From Candidatus Rubneribacter avistercoris (GTDB lineage: Bacteria > Actinomycetota > Coriobacteriia > Coriobacteriales > Eggerthellaceae), in NCBI GenBank assembly GCA_019115845.1, contig DXCU01000091.1, positions 20,421 to 84,420 of the forward strand: a stretch of DNA of 64,000 nt, given 5' to 3'. Below, in pieces: positions 17,324 to 25,978 of the stretch. The notes beneath the pieces were generated by a model. It ran no database searches and was not told where the DNA came from. It saw nothing but the letters and a program-made list of their open reading frames with translations. How positions within the stretch are numbered: the first letter of the stretch is position 1; every line of letters begins with the position of its first letter. A program made the translations under genes and the position numbers.

Positions 17324-18156
17324 AGGTGATTCTCGCCCGGCACGCGGGCGCCTGCTACGGCGTGCAGCGCGCTCTCGACATGGCCCTTGCGGCCGCCTCC
17401 GCGGGAGACGGCGCGTCAACGCTTGGGCCCCTCATCCACAATCCCCAGGTGGTGGCCGACCTTGAGCGGCGCGGCGTGCGCGCCGTCGGCGGCGTGGAGG
17501 ATGCGGGGGACAATCCGGTGATCATCCGCAGCCACGGCGTGACGCCGGCGGTGCGCCGTGCGGTGGAGGAGCGCGGGCTGCCGCTCATCGACGCCACCTG
17601 TCCGCATGTGGCGCGCGCGCAGAAGGCCGCTGCGGAGCTGGCGCGGCGCTGCGGGCGCGTGGTGGTGGTGGGCGAGGCGGGGCACCCCGAGGTGGAGGGC
17701 CTCGTCGCGCATGCGCGCGAGGCGGGCGGCGAGGTGTGCGTGGCGGCCTTGCCAAACGACCTTCCCGCGCATCTGGATTCCCCAACGGGCGTTGTCGTGC
17801 AAACCACCCAGACGCGCGAGGCGCTCGACGCCGTGACGGCGGCGCTTTCCGCGCGCGGCGTGGCATGCGAGGTGAAGGACACCGTGTGCTTCGCCACCCG
17901 CCAGCGCCAGGAGGCCGCCGCCGAGCTTGCGGGAAAGGTGGATGCCATCGTGGTCATCGGCGGGCGCAACTCCTCCAACACCACGCGCCTGGCCGACATC
18001 TGCGCCGCCGCCTGTCCGCGCACCCACCATGTGGAGGCGCCCGACGAGGTGGATCCCGCCTGGTTTGCGGGCTGCTCGACGGTGGGCGTGACCGCCGGCG
18101 CCTCAACTCCGGAGTCGCAGATAGCCGCCGTGGTGGAGCGCCTGGAGGCGCTGTGA
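17320..18156 (+). CDS. ispH: 4-hydroxy-3-methylbut-2-enyl diphosphate reductase
   Basis: Last enzyme of the MEP isoprenoid pathway, a [4Fe-4S] reductase; 278 residues. The three cluster cysteines are C12 (GACYGV), the Cys of DATCPHV, and the Cys of DTVCFATRQRQ. The substrate-binding block GGRNSSNTTRL is intact. ATG overlaps the plsC stop. The stop overlaps the GTG of the membrane LuxR gene. Confidence 0.96.
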   Translation: MKVILARHAGACYGVQRALDMALAAASAGDGASTLGPLIHNPQVVADLERRGVRAVGGVEDAGDNPVIIRSHGVTPAVRRAVEERGLPLIDATCPHVARAQKAAAELARRCGRVVVVGEAGHPEVEGLVAHAREAGGEVCVAALPNDLPAHLDSPTGVVVQTTQTREALDAVTAALSARGVACEVKDTVCFATRQRQEAAAELAGKVDAIVVIGGRNSSNTTRLADICAAACPRTHHVEAPDEVDPAWFAGCSTVGVTAGASTPESQIAAVVERLEAL

Positions 18157-19550
18157 GCGCCCTCGGAGCGCCGAAGCTCGCGAAGGCTTCCCGCTTGGGG
18201 CTCGCCTGCCTGGCGGGTTACTACTCCTACGCCTACATCTTCTTCAACCGCCTGTTCTTCGTCCCCGGTGAAGGCTTTCACTTCCATCCCGTGTTCGTGC
18301 AGGCGGCCATGATGCTGTGCGCGGCCGCCGCGCTTGCACGCATGCTCGCCACAGGGCGCTTCGGGTTGCGTCCCGACGGGCGCGCCTGCCTGGCCATCTG
18401 GCTGCTTTTCGCCGCCGGTGTGGCTCTTGACCAGGCGGGCTTGCTGCTGGGAGGCCCGCCGCGCCTGGCCGCCCAGTTCCTTGCATGTCTGCTGTTCGGG
18501 GGAGGGTTCGTTTCGTACACGCTGCTGTGGGCGCGGGTATACGAGGCGCTGTCGTTCCCGCAGCTGTCCGCAGCCGTCTCTTGCGCCCTGGTCGTCAGCG
18601 TGCTCGTGCGCGCGGCGACGTACGTGGACATGCGGGCGCAGGCGGCGTGGTGCGCGGCGTTCTGCGTCGTGATGGCGCTCTCGCTCGTCATGCTGAACCG
18701 CTCGTTTCGCCTTGTGGGAGACGGCGCGTCCGGCGCGCAGGGCCCTTCCGGGCGCCAGCGGCTTTCCAAAAGCCTGCTCCTCACGTTGAAAGGGCCCCTT
18801 GCCGCCACGGCCGCCGTCGCGTTCGGCACGGGGCTTTCCTGGGGCGAGGCCGCGGTCGACGCGTACCGCCCGCTCATCTCGGTGGCGGCGGCCCTGCTGG
18901 TCTGCGCCCTGAGCGTGTTTTTTGGGTTTCGCGCCCGCAGCGGTTCCAAGGGCCGGTTCGCCTTCTTCGGGGCGGTGTTTCCCCTCTCGACCATCCTCTT
19001 GCTCGCCTCGCTCGTGCTGGGGCAGCTCGGCGGGGCCGCAAGCCTGTCCGTTCTTCTTGACGCCGCGTACTACGTGGGGTTGTCGTTGCTCGAGGTCTAT
19101 GTGCTCGTGGCCATCGTCGTGGCCTCGCGGGGAAGCGGCGTGTCGCCTTTGGCGCCTCTTGCCGCGAAGATGGTCGTGTACGGCGCGGGGTTTTTGACGG
19201 GCAAGGCGCTGGCCTCGGTGCTTGATTCGCAGGCCCTGCCCACCGTTTTGACGATAGCGCTTTTGGCGTACCTCGCCTTCAACGTGGTGGTGCTGGCCGT
19301 GAACCAGGTGTCCGACGCGACGGGGTCCTCCGCGCCCGTGCAGGAGGCCATCAGCGCCCGGATGGGCGAGCGTTACGGGCTTACCCCGCGCGAGCGGGAG
19401 GTGCTCTCCTGCCTTTTGGAGGGCAGGTCCTACGAGGGGGTGGGCAGGACGCTGTTCATCTCGTCGAGCACTGTGAAAACCCACGTCAAGCACATCTACG
19501 AGAAAGTGGGCGTCAAAAGCCGCGACGAGCTGATCGACCGGGCGTTCTGA
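18153..19550 (+). CDS. LuxR-type regulator with multi-helix membrane N-terminus
   Basis: Membrane-bound transcription regulator, 465 residues. Residues 1 to about 385 form around ten to twelve hydrophobic helices without a recognised enzyme motif. The C-terminal 65 residues are a LuxR/GerE helix-turn-helix: YGLTPREREVLSCLLEGRSY, then FISSSTVKTHVKHIYEKVGV. This architecture is strongly expanded in Eggerthellaceae, where such genes usually lie beside exported redox enzymes. Here the next gene is a convergent Tat-exported flavoprotein. The GTG start overlaps the ispH stop (GTGA), which is odd for a regulator. The sensed signal is unknown. Confidence 0.9.
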   Translation: MSALGAPKLAKASRLGLACLAGYYSYAYIFFNRLFFVPGEGFHFHPVFVQAAMMLCAAAALARMLATGRFGLRPDGRACLAIWLLFAAGVALDQAGLLLGGPPRLAAQFLACLLFGGGFVSYTLLWARVYEALSFPQLSAAVSCALVVSVLVRAATYVDMRAQAAWCAAFCVVMALSLVMLNRSFRLVGDGASGAQGPSGRQRLSKSLLLTLKGPLAATAAVAFGTGLSWGEAAVDAYRPLISVAAALLVCALSVFFGFRARSGSKGRFAFFGAVFPLSTILLLASLVLGQLGGAASLSVLLDAAYYVGLSLLEVYVLVAIVVASRGSGVSPLAPLAAKMVVYGAGFLTGKALASVLDSQALPTVLTIALLAYLAFNVVVLAVNQVSDATGSSAPVQEAISARMGERYGLTPREREVLSCLLEGRSYEGVGRTLFISSSTVKTHVKHIYEKVGVKSRDELIDRAF

Positions 19551-19597
19551 CGCCCCCATGAAGGCCGCCGTCCCGACCGCGCGTTTGCCCCTGAAGC

Positions 19598-19631
19598 GCA
19601 TCGAGGGTCCTCCGAAAAGGGCCCTCGATGC
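19598..19631. terminator. Hairpin between convergent LuxR gene and flavoprotein gene
   Basis: Thirteen-bp stem GCATCGAGGGTCC (19598-19610) / GGGCCCTCGATGC (19619-19631), one G-T pair, loop TCCGAAAA. There is no U-tract on either strand, so factor-independent termination is uncertain. Confidence 0.45.
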
Positions 19632-19727
19632 GGGGTGGGGCGGATCTGCCGCGCTAAGCGATCGGCGCGGCTCGTGGCCGGCTGGGCGCTGGATGCTAGA
19701 TGGCGCGCGCCGCCTGGTTGCCGGAGC

Positions 19728-21950
19728 TTACGGCTTCGGCGATGGTGGAGAACACGGCGCGTCGCCGATGAGGTGCTTCTCGATCCCGGAGGGGATGGCG
19801 TCGAACAGCTCGGTGTTGGGCTCCATGGCCTGGCAGTTCACCACGGCGTCGCACGGCACGGTGACGGTGGTGCCGAAGTTGGTGTCGATGCGCACGCCGT
19901 CCTCCTCGATAGCGAGAGGAGATGCCTCGTAGAACACGCGCAGGCCCTTGCTCTCCATCCACGCCTTCATGCTGTAGCGCACCCACGAGGGATGCTCGAC
20001 GTCGAAGAACTCTTGTGCGCGGTCGGACAGGATGGTCACGGCCTTGCCCTGCTTGATGAGCGATATGGCCAGGTCGATAGCGTGGTGGTTGTCGCCGACC
20101 ACCACCACGCGCTCGCCGAGGTCGCCGCCTGCGGCCGCCTCTTCGATGGTCTTCACCAAAGGCGATCCCTCGGCGCCGGGGATGTCGAGGGCGGGGCGCA
20201 CGCCGCCGGTGGCCACCAGCACGACGTCCGGCGCCTCCTTAGCCACCAGGTCGGCGTCCACCTTGGTGCCGGTCACCACCGAGACGCCCTTCACCTCCTG
20301 CTGGCGTTCGAGGTACGCGCAGAAATCCGCGATCTTCTCATGCGGTCCCTTCACCGTGGAGGCGAAGGTCATAAGCCCGCTCAAGGAGCCGTCCTCCTCG
20401 TAGAGCGTCACCTCGTGCCCGCGCTCGGCGGCGATGCGCGCGGCCTCCATGCCGGCAGGACCGCCGCCCACCACCATGACGTTGCGGGGCGACGCGGCCG
20501 GCTTAGGCTTCGCGCTCGTCTCGATGCCGCCGTCCTTCACGCGGCCGAACGTCGCGTTGCAGCGGCATCCCACCGTCACCGGGTGGGGGAGCACCGCCTG
20601 CAAGCAGGTGAGGCAGTGGTTGCAGGGCGCCACCTCGTCGCGGCGTCCCTCCTGCAGCTTGTTGGGCAGCTCGGGGTCGCACATGAGCGGACGGGTCATG
20701 GCCACGTAGTCGATCTTTCCGTCGGCGAGCGCGTTGTCTATCAGGTCGGGGGCCAGGCGCGGGTCCATGACGCCGACGGTGCCCACGGGAATGCCCACCG
20801 CCTGCTTGATCTCGGCGGCCACCTCCAGCAGCGCGCACGCTCCGTCGTACTGACCGTTGACCTTGCCCTCGAAATGCCGGTCGAAGTCAACGCGCGTTCC
20901 GTAGCCGGTGTTGCCGCTCTCCACGGCGTGCAGCACGTCGGTGAAGAACGAGGCGGCGTGGTAGCCGTAGGCGCCGTAGCGCACCTGGAGCATGTCGGCG
21001 CCGGCCGCCTCGAACAACCGCGCGAACTCCTTGGCCTCCTCGACGGTCATGCAGCCGTCGTTCTTGCCCAGGTACTCCACGTTGTCCTCCACGCCGTTGT
21101 AGAGCACCTCGATGATGAAGTCGGGGCCGCAGGTCTGCCTGATCTGCCCGATCAGCTCGGTGAGGATGCGCGCGCGGTTCTCGTAGCTTTGCGGGCCGTA
21201 CTCGTCGTCGCGCTGCGTGTTCCAAAAGCGCGAGAGGAACGTGGAGAAGGTGTGGTCGCATCCGGCGTTGATGGTGACGCCGTCGAAGCCCGCCTTCTGC
21301 ATCATCTGGCAGCGATGCACGAGGTCGGCCTGGAAGGCGTGGATCTCGTCGACGGAGAGCATCTTGCGGGTGGCGACGTAGTTCTCGAAGGGCGCTGTGA
21401 TGGCTCCGTCGCAGGAGCATTGCGACCACAATCCCCACACCTGCATGCCGATGAGCGCGCCCTGCTCATGGACGTAGTCGGTGAACTGCTTGCACAGCGC
21501 CGCGTCCTCGTCGGTGGCGATGGGCGTGTTGCCGTTGGCGGCCTTGCCGGTGAAGTCGACGAACTGGTCCATCCAGATCAGGCCCACGCCGCCTTCGGCC
21601 ATGGCGCCGTAAAAGTTCTTGACGTCCTCGGAGAATCCGGCGCCTTGGGACACCGTGCGCGAGGTGGCGCCCGACTTCACGATGCGGTTCTTCAGGGTGT
21701 GCGACCCCACCTGCAAAGGGCTGAACAGGTGGGAGTAGTCGGTGGTGAACGTGGTGTAGGACTCGTCTTGCGGGTTAAGCTCGTAGCCGGCCTGCTCCTT
21801 CACAGGAGCGTTCCTGTCGGCGCCGTCTTCGCGGGCGTCGGTGTTGGCGGTTGGCGCGCAGCCTCCGAGGCCGGCTGCGGCCAGCGACCCGACCGCCGCC
21901 GTCGCGCCCAGTCCGAAAAACGACCTTCTCGTCAACGATGCCTTCTTCAT
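19728..21950 (-). CDS. Tat-exported FMN/Fe-S/FAD oxidoreductase (old-yellow-enzyme / dienoyl-CoA reductase type), frameshifted at the 3' end
   Basis: Predicted exported flavoenzyme, 740 residues as read. A Tat signal (LTRRSFFGLG, R8-R9) and lipobox LGGC (C31) precede an FMN barrel (YSHLFSPLQVGSHTLKNRIV...). A 4Fe-4S motif CNHCLTCL with further Cys in GCRCNATFG follows, then an FAD/NAD domain with VMVVGGGPAGMEAARIA. This resembles trimethylamine dehydrogenase, BaiCD and 2,4-dienoyl-CoA reductase. Start ATG 21950 follows AGGAGGAAGC. The frame ends HLIGDAPCSPPSPKP. Shifting frame near 19755 gives the expected ending FSTIAEAVSSGNQAARAI and a stop at 19696-19698. So the last 20 residues are altered by an indel or sequencing error. 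Substrate unknown. Confidence 0.85.
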   Translation of the reverse strand: MKKASLTRRSFFGLGATAAVGSLAAAGLGGCAPTANTDAREDGADRNAPVKEQAGYELNPQDESYTTFTTDYSHLFSPLQVGSHTLKNRIVKSGATSRTVSQGAGFSEDVKNFYGAMAEGGVGLIWMDQFVDFTGKAANGNTPIATDEDAALCKQFTDYVHEQGALIGMQVWGLWSQCSCDGAITAPFENYVATRKMLSVDEIHAFQADLVHRCQMMQKAGFDGVTINAGCDHTFSTFLSRFWNTQRDDEYGPQSYENRARILTELIGQIRQTCGPDFIIEVLYNGVEDNVEYLGKNDGCMTVEEAKEFARLFEAAGADMLQVRYGAYGYHAASFFTDVLHAVESGNTGYGTRVDFDRHFEGKVNGQYDGACALLEVAAEIKQAVGIPVGTVGVMDPRLAPDLIDNALADGKIDYVAMTRPLMCDPELPNKLQEGRRDEVAPCNHCLTCLQAVLPHPVTVGCRCNATFGRVKDGGIETSAKPKPAASPRNVMVVGGGPAGMEAARIAAERGHEVTLYEEDGSLSGLMTFASTVKGPHEKIADFCAYLERQQEVKGVSVVTGTKVDADLVAKEAPDVVLVATGGVRPALDIPGAEGSPLVKTIEEAAAGGDLGERVVVVGDNHHAIDLAISLIKQGKAVTILSDRAQEFFDVEHPSWVRYSMKAWMESKGLRVFYEASPLAIEEDGVRIDTNFGTTVTVPCDAVVNCQAMEPNTELFDAIPSGIEKHLIGDAPCSPPSPKP

Positions 21951-22342
21951 GCTTCCTCCTCCTTCAGTAGGCTTTTCCGGCCGCGTGGGCCGTTTGCGCC
22001 TGCCATGGTAGGGAGGGCGGGTGCGGGAGGGATCGCCCATATGGACGATTTCGCATCGACGATACGGGTGATGCACGGATGATCAGGTGGTTTGTGGCTT
22101 TGGTAAGCTTGTCTGCGGACCGAGGAGCGACGTTGAGGGCCTGCCGAAGGGCTTCAAGGAGCCCCGAAGGGTCGGGTTGAAGGACTTGAAGGGTTTTGCC
22201 TGGAAACGAAAGGTTGTTGGTCGTCTGGAGGGCGCGAACGGGGGACTGCTACGCGTGGATACCGCGCTGTAGGGGGAGGGGCGCTCGTTGTCTGCCGCCG
22301 CCCGCAGCTCGCCGTCGCCTGCGGCCTCGCCGGGACGCGGCG
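21951..22342. other. Intergenic region without a recognisable gene
   Basis: Divergent gap between the flavoprotein and the DUF512 operon. Short in-frame stretches exist here but have no ribosome binding sites or recognisable protein features. I see no clear promoter for the minus-strand gene. Confidence 0.5.
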
Positions 22343-22371
22343 TTGCGACGCGGCGGCGCGTGTGCGAGAAT
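22343..22371 (+). promoter_or_regulatory. Promoter of the uORF-DUF512-der operon
   Basis: TTGCGA (22343-22348), 17-base spacer, then GAGAAT (22366-22371) with an extended TGC just before it. The predicted transcript start falls at the ATG of the small ORF at 22379. Confidence 0.5.
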
Positions 22372-22378
22372 GGGCCGC

Positions 22379-22477
22379 ATGCGAATCAAACCGAACATCC
22401 AGGCCGGACGGCGGCCCGAAGCCCGGCTCGCCCGCCGTATCCGTCCGCAGGCCGTAGGAGCCCTGATCCGTCCATGA
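22379..22477 (+). CDS. Small leaderless ORF overlapping the DUF512 start (hypothetical leader peptide)
   Basis: A 32-codon ORF begins MRIKPNIQAGRRPEARLARR and is rich in Arg and Pro. Its ATG lies seven bases after a -10 element, the position of a leaderless start. Its TGA (22475-22477) overlaps the ATG of the next gene (ATGA). The downstream gene's only Shine-Dalgarno-like sequence is 13 bases away, so coupling through this ORF is plausible. No homology is recognised and it could be chance. Confidence 0.4.
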   Translation: MRIKPNIQAGRRPEARLARRIRPQAVGALIRP

Positions 22478-23904
22478 GCGCTTATCCTTCCGGAGACATC
22501 GACCGCGAGGCGCGCGGACGGCGGTGCGCGGGCGCCTCTCCCCGCGCGCTCGTGCGCGCGGTTGCGCCGGAAAGCCCCGCCGACGATGCGGGGTTCGAAC
22601 CGGGCTGCTATGTGACCAGCGTGGACGGCCGCCCCGTGCGCGACCTCATCGACTGGCGCTGGCTTGCTTCCGACGACGTGGTGGAGCTTGGCTACATCGA
22701 CCTCGACGGCGAGGAGGGCGTAGTCGAGCTTGTGCGCGAGGAGGGCGAGGACTGGGGCTTCGAGTTCGAAGGCGTGGTGTTCGACGGTGTGCGCCAGTGC
22801 CGCAACGCCTGCACGTTCTGCTTCATGCGCCAGCTGCCCGACGGCATGCGCCCCGCGTTGACGCTGCGTGACGACGATTTCCGGCTGAGCTTCCTCTCGG
22901 GGACGTTCGTCACGCTCACCAACCTCTCGGCCGCCGAGGAAAAGCGCATCCTCGAGCAGCGCATATCCCCGCTGCGCGTGTCGCTGCACGCCTCGGACGC
23001 CAAGGTGCGACAACGCATCATCGGCCGGCACGCCCAGCATGGCCTGGATGCGCTCGACCGCCTGCTGGCGGCCGGCATCCAGTTCCACGCGCAGATCGTG
23101 CTCATGCCCGGCGAGAACGACGGCGAGGTCTTGTCCCGAACCTTGTCGTGGGCTTGGGAGCGGCCGGGCATCTTGGATGTGTGCATCGTCCCTTTGGGCT
23201 TCACGAAGCATCAAACCGCCTTCGAGCGCAGCTTCAACGACCCGCGCGCCGCCCGAGCGGTTCTGGAGCGCATCGAGCCGTTCCAGCGGCGCGCGCTCGC
23301 ATGCCGCGGGAGCGCGTGGGCGTTCGCGGCCGACGAGTTCTACCGCAACGCCTACGGCGCGGACCTCTTGGACAACCTGCCTTCGGCCGAGCACTACGGC
23401 GACTTCGCCATGTTCGAGGACGGCGTGGGCATCATCCGCGCGTTCGTGGACGACTGGGAGCGGGCCGAGCGTGCGGGGCTGATGCGCCGCGCCGCGCACG
23501 CGCTTGGGCGCGCGAACCTGCGCGTGCGTTACGTCGCGGGGTTCGCCACGCGCGAGTTCCTGGCTCCGCTCGTTGCGCGAAGCGGCATGGCGGACCGTTT
23601 CGCCCCTCTGTTCGTGCGAAACGACTTCTTCGGCGGCAACGTGGATGTGACCGGGCTTCTGTGCGGCTGCGACGTGGCGGATGCCGTGCGCGCCTGCGCG
23701 GGCGAGGCGGACCTGTTCGCCATCCCGCGCGTGATGCTCAACGATGACGGCATCACGTTGGACGATATGCGTTTGAAGGATATGGAAAAGAGGACGGGCG
23801 CGCGCCTCGTCGTGGTATCCTGTAACGCGTCTGATTATCTCGCGGAGATCATCGACCTGGCCGAGCGCTGCGCGCCGGCCTCTGACCAGCACGCCAACCT
23901 GTGA
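22474..23904 (+). CDS. DUF512-family radical-SAM-like Fe-S protein with N-terminal PDZ-like domain
   Basis: Protein of 476 residues found next to der in many Gram-positive bacteria; function unknown. The N-terminus (about 25-75: VRAVAPESPADDAGFEPGCY) resembles a PDZ domain. The CX3CX2C motif CRNACTFCFM is radical-SAM-like and is followed by RQLPDGMRPALTLRDDDFRL and the conserved FLSGTFVTLTNL. The C-terminal DUF512 part includes NDFFGGNVDVTGLLCG. Start ATG 22474 overlaps the stop of a 32-codon ORF. It is transcribed with der, plsY and gpsA. Confidence 0.88.
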   Translation: MSAYPSGDIDREARGRRCAGASPRALVRAVAPESPADDAGFEPGCYVTSVDGRPVRDLIDWRWLASDDVVELGYIDLDGEEGVVELVREEGEDWGFEFEGVVFDGVRQCRNACTFCFMRQLPDGMRPALTLRDDDFRLSFLSGTFVTLTNLSAAEEKRILEQRISPLRVSLHASDAKVRQRIIGRHAQHGLDALDRLLAAGIQFHAQIVLMPGENDGEVLSRTLSWAWERPGILDVCIVPLGFTKHQTAFERSFNDPRAARAVLERIEPFQRRALACRGSAWAFAADEFYRNAYGADLLDNLPSAEHYGDFAMFEDGVGIIRAFVDDWERAERAGLMRRAAHALGRANLRVRYVAGFATREFLAPLVARSGMADRFAPLFVRNDFFGGNVDVTGLLCGCDVADAVRACAGEADLFAIPRVMLNDDGITLDDMRLKDMEKRTGARLVVVSCNASDYLAEIIDLAERCAPASDQHANL

Positions 23905-23913
23905 GGAAGCACC

Positions 23914-25227
23914 ATGCCAATGCCCATAGTGGCGGTGGTGGGACGGCCCAACGTGGGCAAGTCCACCTTCGTCAACCGCATAGCCCAGGCCGACGAGGCC
24001 ATCGTCCATGAGATGCGCGGCGTCACGCGCGACCGCTCCTATCACGAGGCCGACTGGAACGGCGTCGAGTTCAAGCTGATCGACACCGGCGGCATCGAGA
24101 TGGGCGACGACGACGCGTTCCAAGGCTCCATCCGCGCCCAGGCGTTCGCGGGCGCGAACGAGGCGGACGTCATCGTCTTTCTCGTGGACGGCAAGACCGG
24201 CATCAACGCCGACGACGAGGAGGTGGCCCGCATCCTGCGCAAGGCCTCCAAGCCGGTGTTCTTGGCGGTGAACAAGATGGACAGCCCGGGCCGCACCGAC
24301 GAGCTGTGGGAGTTCTATCAGCTGGGAATCGGGGATCCCTGGCCGGTGTCGGCCCTGCACGGGCATGGCACGGGGGATCTGCTGGACGCCGTGGTGGAGG
24401 AGCTGCGCGCGGTGGAGGTGCCCGGGGGCGAGGAGGATCCGGGCATCAACGTGGCCATCATCGGCCGCCCGAACGCGGGGAAAAGCTCGCTTACGAACCG
24501 CATGACCGACAACGAGCGCTCCATCGTCTCGGACGTGGCCGGCACCACGCGCGATGCCATCGACACGCTGGTCGAGCACGACGGCAGGCGCTACACCATC
24601 GTGGACACGGCCGGTCTTCGCCGCAAGAGCCAGATCGACGAGGACGTGGAGTACTACGGCTTCGTGCGCGCCATGCGCGCCATCGACCGCGCCGACGTGG
24701 CGCTTCTGGTCATAGATTCCACGCTGGGGCTCACCGACCAGGACCAGCGCGTGGCCGGCTTCGCCGCCGAGCGCGGGTGCGCCATGGTCATCGTCTTGAA
24801 CAAGTGGGACCTCGTGGAGGGACCCGAGGCCAAGGCCGAGATACGCGAGCGCATAGCGGACCGGATGACCTTCGTGGGCTACGCGCCCGTCATCGCCATC
24901 TCCGCGCTCACGGGCAAGAGGGTCGACCGCATCTGGGCCGCCGTCGATGCCGCCTACGCGAACTACTGCCAAACTATCCCCACGAGCAAGCTCAACGCGT
25001 GGCTTTCGAGCATCCGCGAGACGGGTCACACCGTTTCGAGCGGCAAGGCCGTCCTGCGCATGAAGTACGTGACGCAGACCTCCTCCTGCCCGCCGCGCTT
25101 CACCTTCTTCGTGAACCGGCCCGATCTTGTGACCGACAACTACGAGCGGTTCCTCGAGAACCGCCTGCGCGAAAGCTTCGACCTTTCGGGCACGCCCATC
25201 CAGATGAAGTTCAAGAAGAAGGACTAA
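23914..25227 (+). CDS. der: Ribosome assembly GTPase Der (EngA)
   Basis: Tandem GTPase needed for 50S subunit maturation, 437 residues. The first G domain has GRPNVGKS (10-17), DTGGIE and NKMD. The second has GRPNAGKSSL, DTAGLRRKSQ and NKWD. The C-terminal KH-like domain ends in FDLSGTPIQMKFKKKD, the usual Der tail. ATG follows GAGGAAGC. Confidence 0.97.
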   Translation: MPMPIVAVVGRPNVGKSTFVNRIAQADEAIVHEMRGVTRDRSYHEADWNGVEFKLIDTGGIEMGDDDAFQGSIRAQAFAGANEADVIVFLVDGKTGINADDEEVARILRKASKPVFLAVNKMDSPGRTDELWEFYQLGIGDPWPVSALHGHGTGDLLDAVVEELRAVEVPGGEEDPGINVAIIGRPNAGKSSLTNRMTDNERSIVSDVAGTTRDAIDTLVEHDGRRYTIVDTAGLRRKSQIDEDVEYYGFVRAMRAIDRADVALLVIDSTLGLTDQDQRVAGFAAERGCAMVIVLNKWDLVEGPEAKAEIRERIADRMTFVGYAPVIAISALTGKRVDRIWAAVDAAYANYCQTIPTSKLNAWLSSIRETGHTVSSGKAVLRMKYVTQTSSCPPRFTFFVNRPDLVTDNYERFLENRLRESFDLSGTPIQMKFKKKD

Positions 25228-25231
25228 CGCC

Positions 25232-25978
25232 ATGACCTCTCTCTCTTCCAAAACCCCGCGCACCACTGCGGCCGCAGCGGTTCTGTGGCTGCTCGTCGTC
25301 CTCGCGTTGTTCGGCGTCGCCGGAAGCTTTCCGATCTGCGCTGTGCCCGCCGTGTTCCTTGGCAGCGCGCTTTTGGGGTCGATTCCCTGGGGCGTGATCA
25401 TCTCGAAGGCGTTCTACCACACCGACCTGCGCGACCACGGCAGCGGCAACATCGGCACCACCAACGCCCTGCGCACCATGGGCAAGGCGGGCGGCGCGGC
25501 GGTGTTCGCGCTCGATTTCGGCAAGGGGCTGGCCTCCGGCGGGCTGGCGCTTGCGGGGTTGGCGCTGTTCGATCCGGGCGCCTCCTCCCCGGCGTCCCAC
25601 GACCTTTTGGTGGCGCTTGCGTTCCTCGGCTGCATCTGGGGGCACATCTTCAGCCCGTGGCTCGGCTTCAAGGGCGGCAAGGGCATCGCGGTGGCGGTGG
25701 GCTGCCTGTTCGTGACGTTCGGCGCGGGCGGGGCGCTTTTCGAGCTGGCGCTGTTCGCGGTCGTTGTCGCGGCCACGCGCTACGTGTCGCTGGGATCGTT
25801 GGCCGCGGCGGTGGCCTGCCCGTTCTACGCGTTGTACCGTTTTCCCGACAGCCCGCCCGCCGTGTTTTTGTGCGTGCTTGCCGCTGCTACGGTGATCTGG
25901 GCGCATCGGGAGAACATCGCCCGGCTGCGCGCGGGCACCGAAAACCGCATAGGCGGGAGGAAAGGGGAGGGCCGATGA
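25232..25978 (+). CDS. plsY: Acyl-phosphate:glycerol-3-phosphate acyltransferase PlsY
   Basis: Integral membrane enzyme making lysophosphatidic acid from acyl phosphate; 248 residues, slightly long. Signature motifs: GSIPWGVIISK, GSGNIGTTNALR and GFKGGKGIAV. Its N-terminus has an extra hydrophobic segment (AVLWLLVVLALFGVAG). PlsX, which makes its acyl-phosphate substrate, is encoded at 42.9 kb. ATGA overlap with gpsA, which supplies glycerol-3-phosphate, makes a functional pair. Confidence 0.95.
   Translation: MTSLSSKTPRTTAAAAVLWLLVVLALFGVAGSFPICAVPAVFLGSALLGSIPWGVIISKAFYHTDLRDHGSGNIGTTNALRTMGKAGGAAVFALDFGKGLASGGLALAGLALFDPGASSPASHDLLVALAFLGCIWGHIFSPWLGFKGGKGIAVAVGCLFVTFGAGGALFELALFAVVVAATRYVSLGSLAAAVACPFYALYRFPDSPPAVFLCVLAAATVIWAHRENIARLRAGTENRIGGRKGEGR

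Noticed and set aside
22087..22272. Short plus-strand ORF in the gap after the flavoprotein
   Set aside because: No ribosome binding site, no recognisable composition or motif; likely chance.
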